DNA from: Streptomyces sp. NBC_00335
GTDB lineage: Bacteria > Actinomycetota > Actinomycetes > Streptomycetales > Streptomycetaceae
Direction: 5' to 3'
Assembly (NCBI RefSeq): GCF_036127095.1
Contig: NZ_CP108006.1
Span: 3,472,001-3,536,000, forward strand
Length of the DNA: 64,000 nt
Position 1 is the stretch's first letter. Each line of letters opens with the position of its first letter. The position numbers and the translations under genes are program-made. A model generated the notes under the pieces. The model was not told where the DNA came from, did no database searches, and saw nothing but the letters and a program-made list of their open reading frames with translations. Of this stretch, positions 63,183-64,000 are shown piece by piece.

Positions 63183-63224
63183 GGCGCGCGGCCCTCCTGA
63201 GGCGCCCGGCCCTCCTGAGGCGCG
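63171..63224 (+). repeat. 18-bp tandem repeat, three units, over the lipoprotein stop
   Basis: CGGCCCTCCTGAGGCGC(G/C) is repeated three times from 63171. The unit is 18 bp, so each copy repeats the codons for Arg-Pro-Ser and an in-frame TGA. Confidence 0.85.
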
Positions 63225-63234
63225 CGCGTACGGC

Positions 63235-63999
63235 TCAGAGGAGCCCGGCCGCGAGCTTGTAGCGGGCCTCGCGCTGCTTCTTGTACAGCGCGAGGGTCTC
63301 GGCCTGCTCCTCCACCAGCCGCTTCTGGTACGCGGTTTCCACCGCCGCCCAGACGCCTACGAGGTTCACCTCGCGCTTGCAGGCGACGTCGGCCTTGGCC
63401 GCGGTGACGGCTTTGGGGCCGCCCGGATCCGCCTCCAGGCCCAGCTTCTGGACGACCTCGTAGGGATCCTTCAGGCCGGTGTACCCCGACTTCTCCATGC
63501 ACGCCGACCAGTTCTTCAGCACCCCGGCCACCCGCGAATCGCCCTTGGAGCGTTCGTGCGCCTCCGAGGCCAGCCCGAACGGGAACAGCAGGTCCACGCT
63601 GTTCTTCGTCGGCGCGTACAGCTTGCGGTACGCCTCCCGGATGCATCCGCCGGGCGGCACCTTCTGCCCGCCGACGTCGATGCCGCTGTCCACCCGCGCG
63701 GCCTCCTCCTCGCTCGCGGCGTCCGGGGGCTGCGCGGCGCCCTGTTCCCCGCCCGGCCGTTCGCCGTGCATGACCAGGGTGGCGCTCTCGCTCAGGGGGG
63801 TCGCCGGGGGCTTGACCGGCCGCCCCTTGCCCGCGGTCATGTCGTAGCCGTGGGCCGCCGCGAACACCGGATCGGCCGCACCGAAGAGCGCACCGTGCCG
63901 GCCCTGCGGCCCCTGGGCGCCGGCCGGATCGGACGGCCTGACCTCCTCGTACGGGAACCCGTACCGCGCCATGCACCGGGAGAGCAGCCGCTGCTGCAC
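63235..63999 (-). CDS. Hypothetical protein, probably truncated by the window edge
   Basis: At least 254 aa, ending at 63235. The first Met visible (MQQRLLSRCMARYGFPYEEVRP) is near the edge, so the true start is likely further right. It contains CMARYGFPYEEV, GGCIREAYRKLY, WSACMEKSGYTGLKDPYEVVQKL and ADVACKREVNLVGVWAAVE, i.e. a repeated pattern of Cys followed by aromatic/Gly that resembles the CM..G and C...(K/R) motifs of the nearby lipoprotein. No recognised family. Confidence 0.65.
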   Translation of the reverse strand: MQQRLLSRCMARYGFPYEEVRPSDPAGAQGPQGRHGALFGAADPVFAAAHGYDMTAGKGRPVKPPATPLSESATLVMHGERPGGEQGAAQPPDAASEEEAARVDSGIDVGGQKVPPGGCIREAYRKLYAPTKNSVDLLFPFGLASEAHERSKGDSRVAGVLKNWSACMEKSGYTGLKDPYEVVQKLGLEADPGGPKAVTAAKADVACKREVNLVGVWAAVETAYQKRLVEEQAETLALYKKQREARYKLAAGLL

Positions 64000-64000
64000 C

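Overview
The window is a high-GC actinobacterial chromosome segment, almost certainly Streptomyces. Signs of this are third-position G/C coding bias, frequent GTG starts, ATGA/GTGA gene overlaps, XRE-DUF397 and WYL regulators, bldA-type TTA codons, an actinobacterial nuoA-N operon and a korAB pair. No tRNA, rRNA, transposase, integrase or CRISPR array was seen.

Layout. (1) 1-4.8 kb: the tail of a LuxR-type response regulator, korAB (2-oxoacid:ferredoxin oxidoreductase) and a RarD permease. (2) 4.9-20.2 kb: an accessory block whose core (6.6-17.2 kb) is a phenazine gene cluster in the order phzD, phzE, a 115-aa ORF, phzG, an asparagine-synthetase/PhzH-like amidotransferase, phzB, a VOC protein, a PhzM-like methyltransferase, a DUF488 protein, an asparaginase-like protein and phzF. 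A RarA paralogue follows at 27 bp, then a divergent RidA/WYL pair. (3) 20.4-32.9 kb: a secreted M28 aminopeptidase, a Fic-like toxin/RHH antitoxin pair, a LolA-like exported protein, polyprenyl diphosphate synthase, a POT peptide transporter, a CocE/NonD hydrolase, an XRE-DUF397 pair with a trio of small overlapping genes, and a TetR/DUF6463 divergon. (4) 33-44 kb: a HAD phosphatase, fumarylacetoacetase, and a GntR - ferredoxin - ABC transporter - flavoprotein(HEAT) locus whose gaps carry three copies of a ~129-bp hairpin element. (5) 44.1-60.0 kb: the complete 14-gene complex I operon on the minus strand, with a Rex-like operator upstream. (6) 60.9-64 kb: an NlpC/P60 hydrolase and small exported proteins.

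How the genes work together. PhzE, PhzD, PhzF, PhzB and PhzG form the core phenazine path: chorismate to ADIC, DHHA, the isomerised ketone, condensation, and oxidation to a phenazine carboxylate. The PhzH-like enzyme could amidate the acid and the PhzM-like enzyme methylate it. The asparaginase-like and DUF488 genes have no assigned role, so the end product may be new. No phzC, phzS or dedicated exporter is present. The only nearby candidate pathway regulator is the WYL protein, which has TTA codons at residues 6 and 9 and may therefore depend on bldA. Complex I and the polyprenyl synthase (menaquinone side chain) belong to respiration. The 36-43 kb locus looks like an uncharacterised uptake-plus-redox module.
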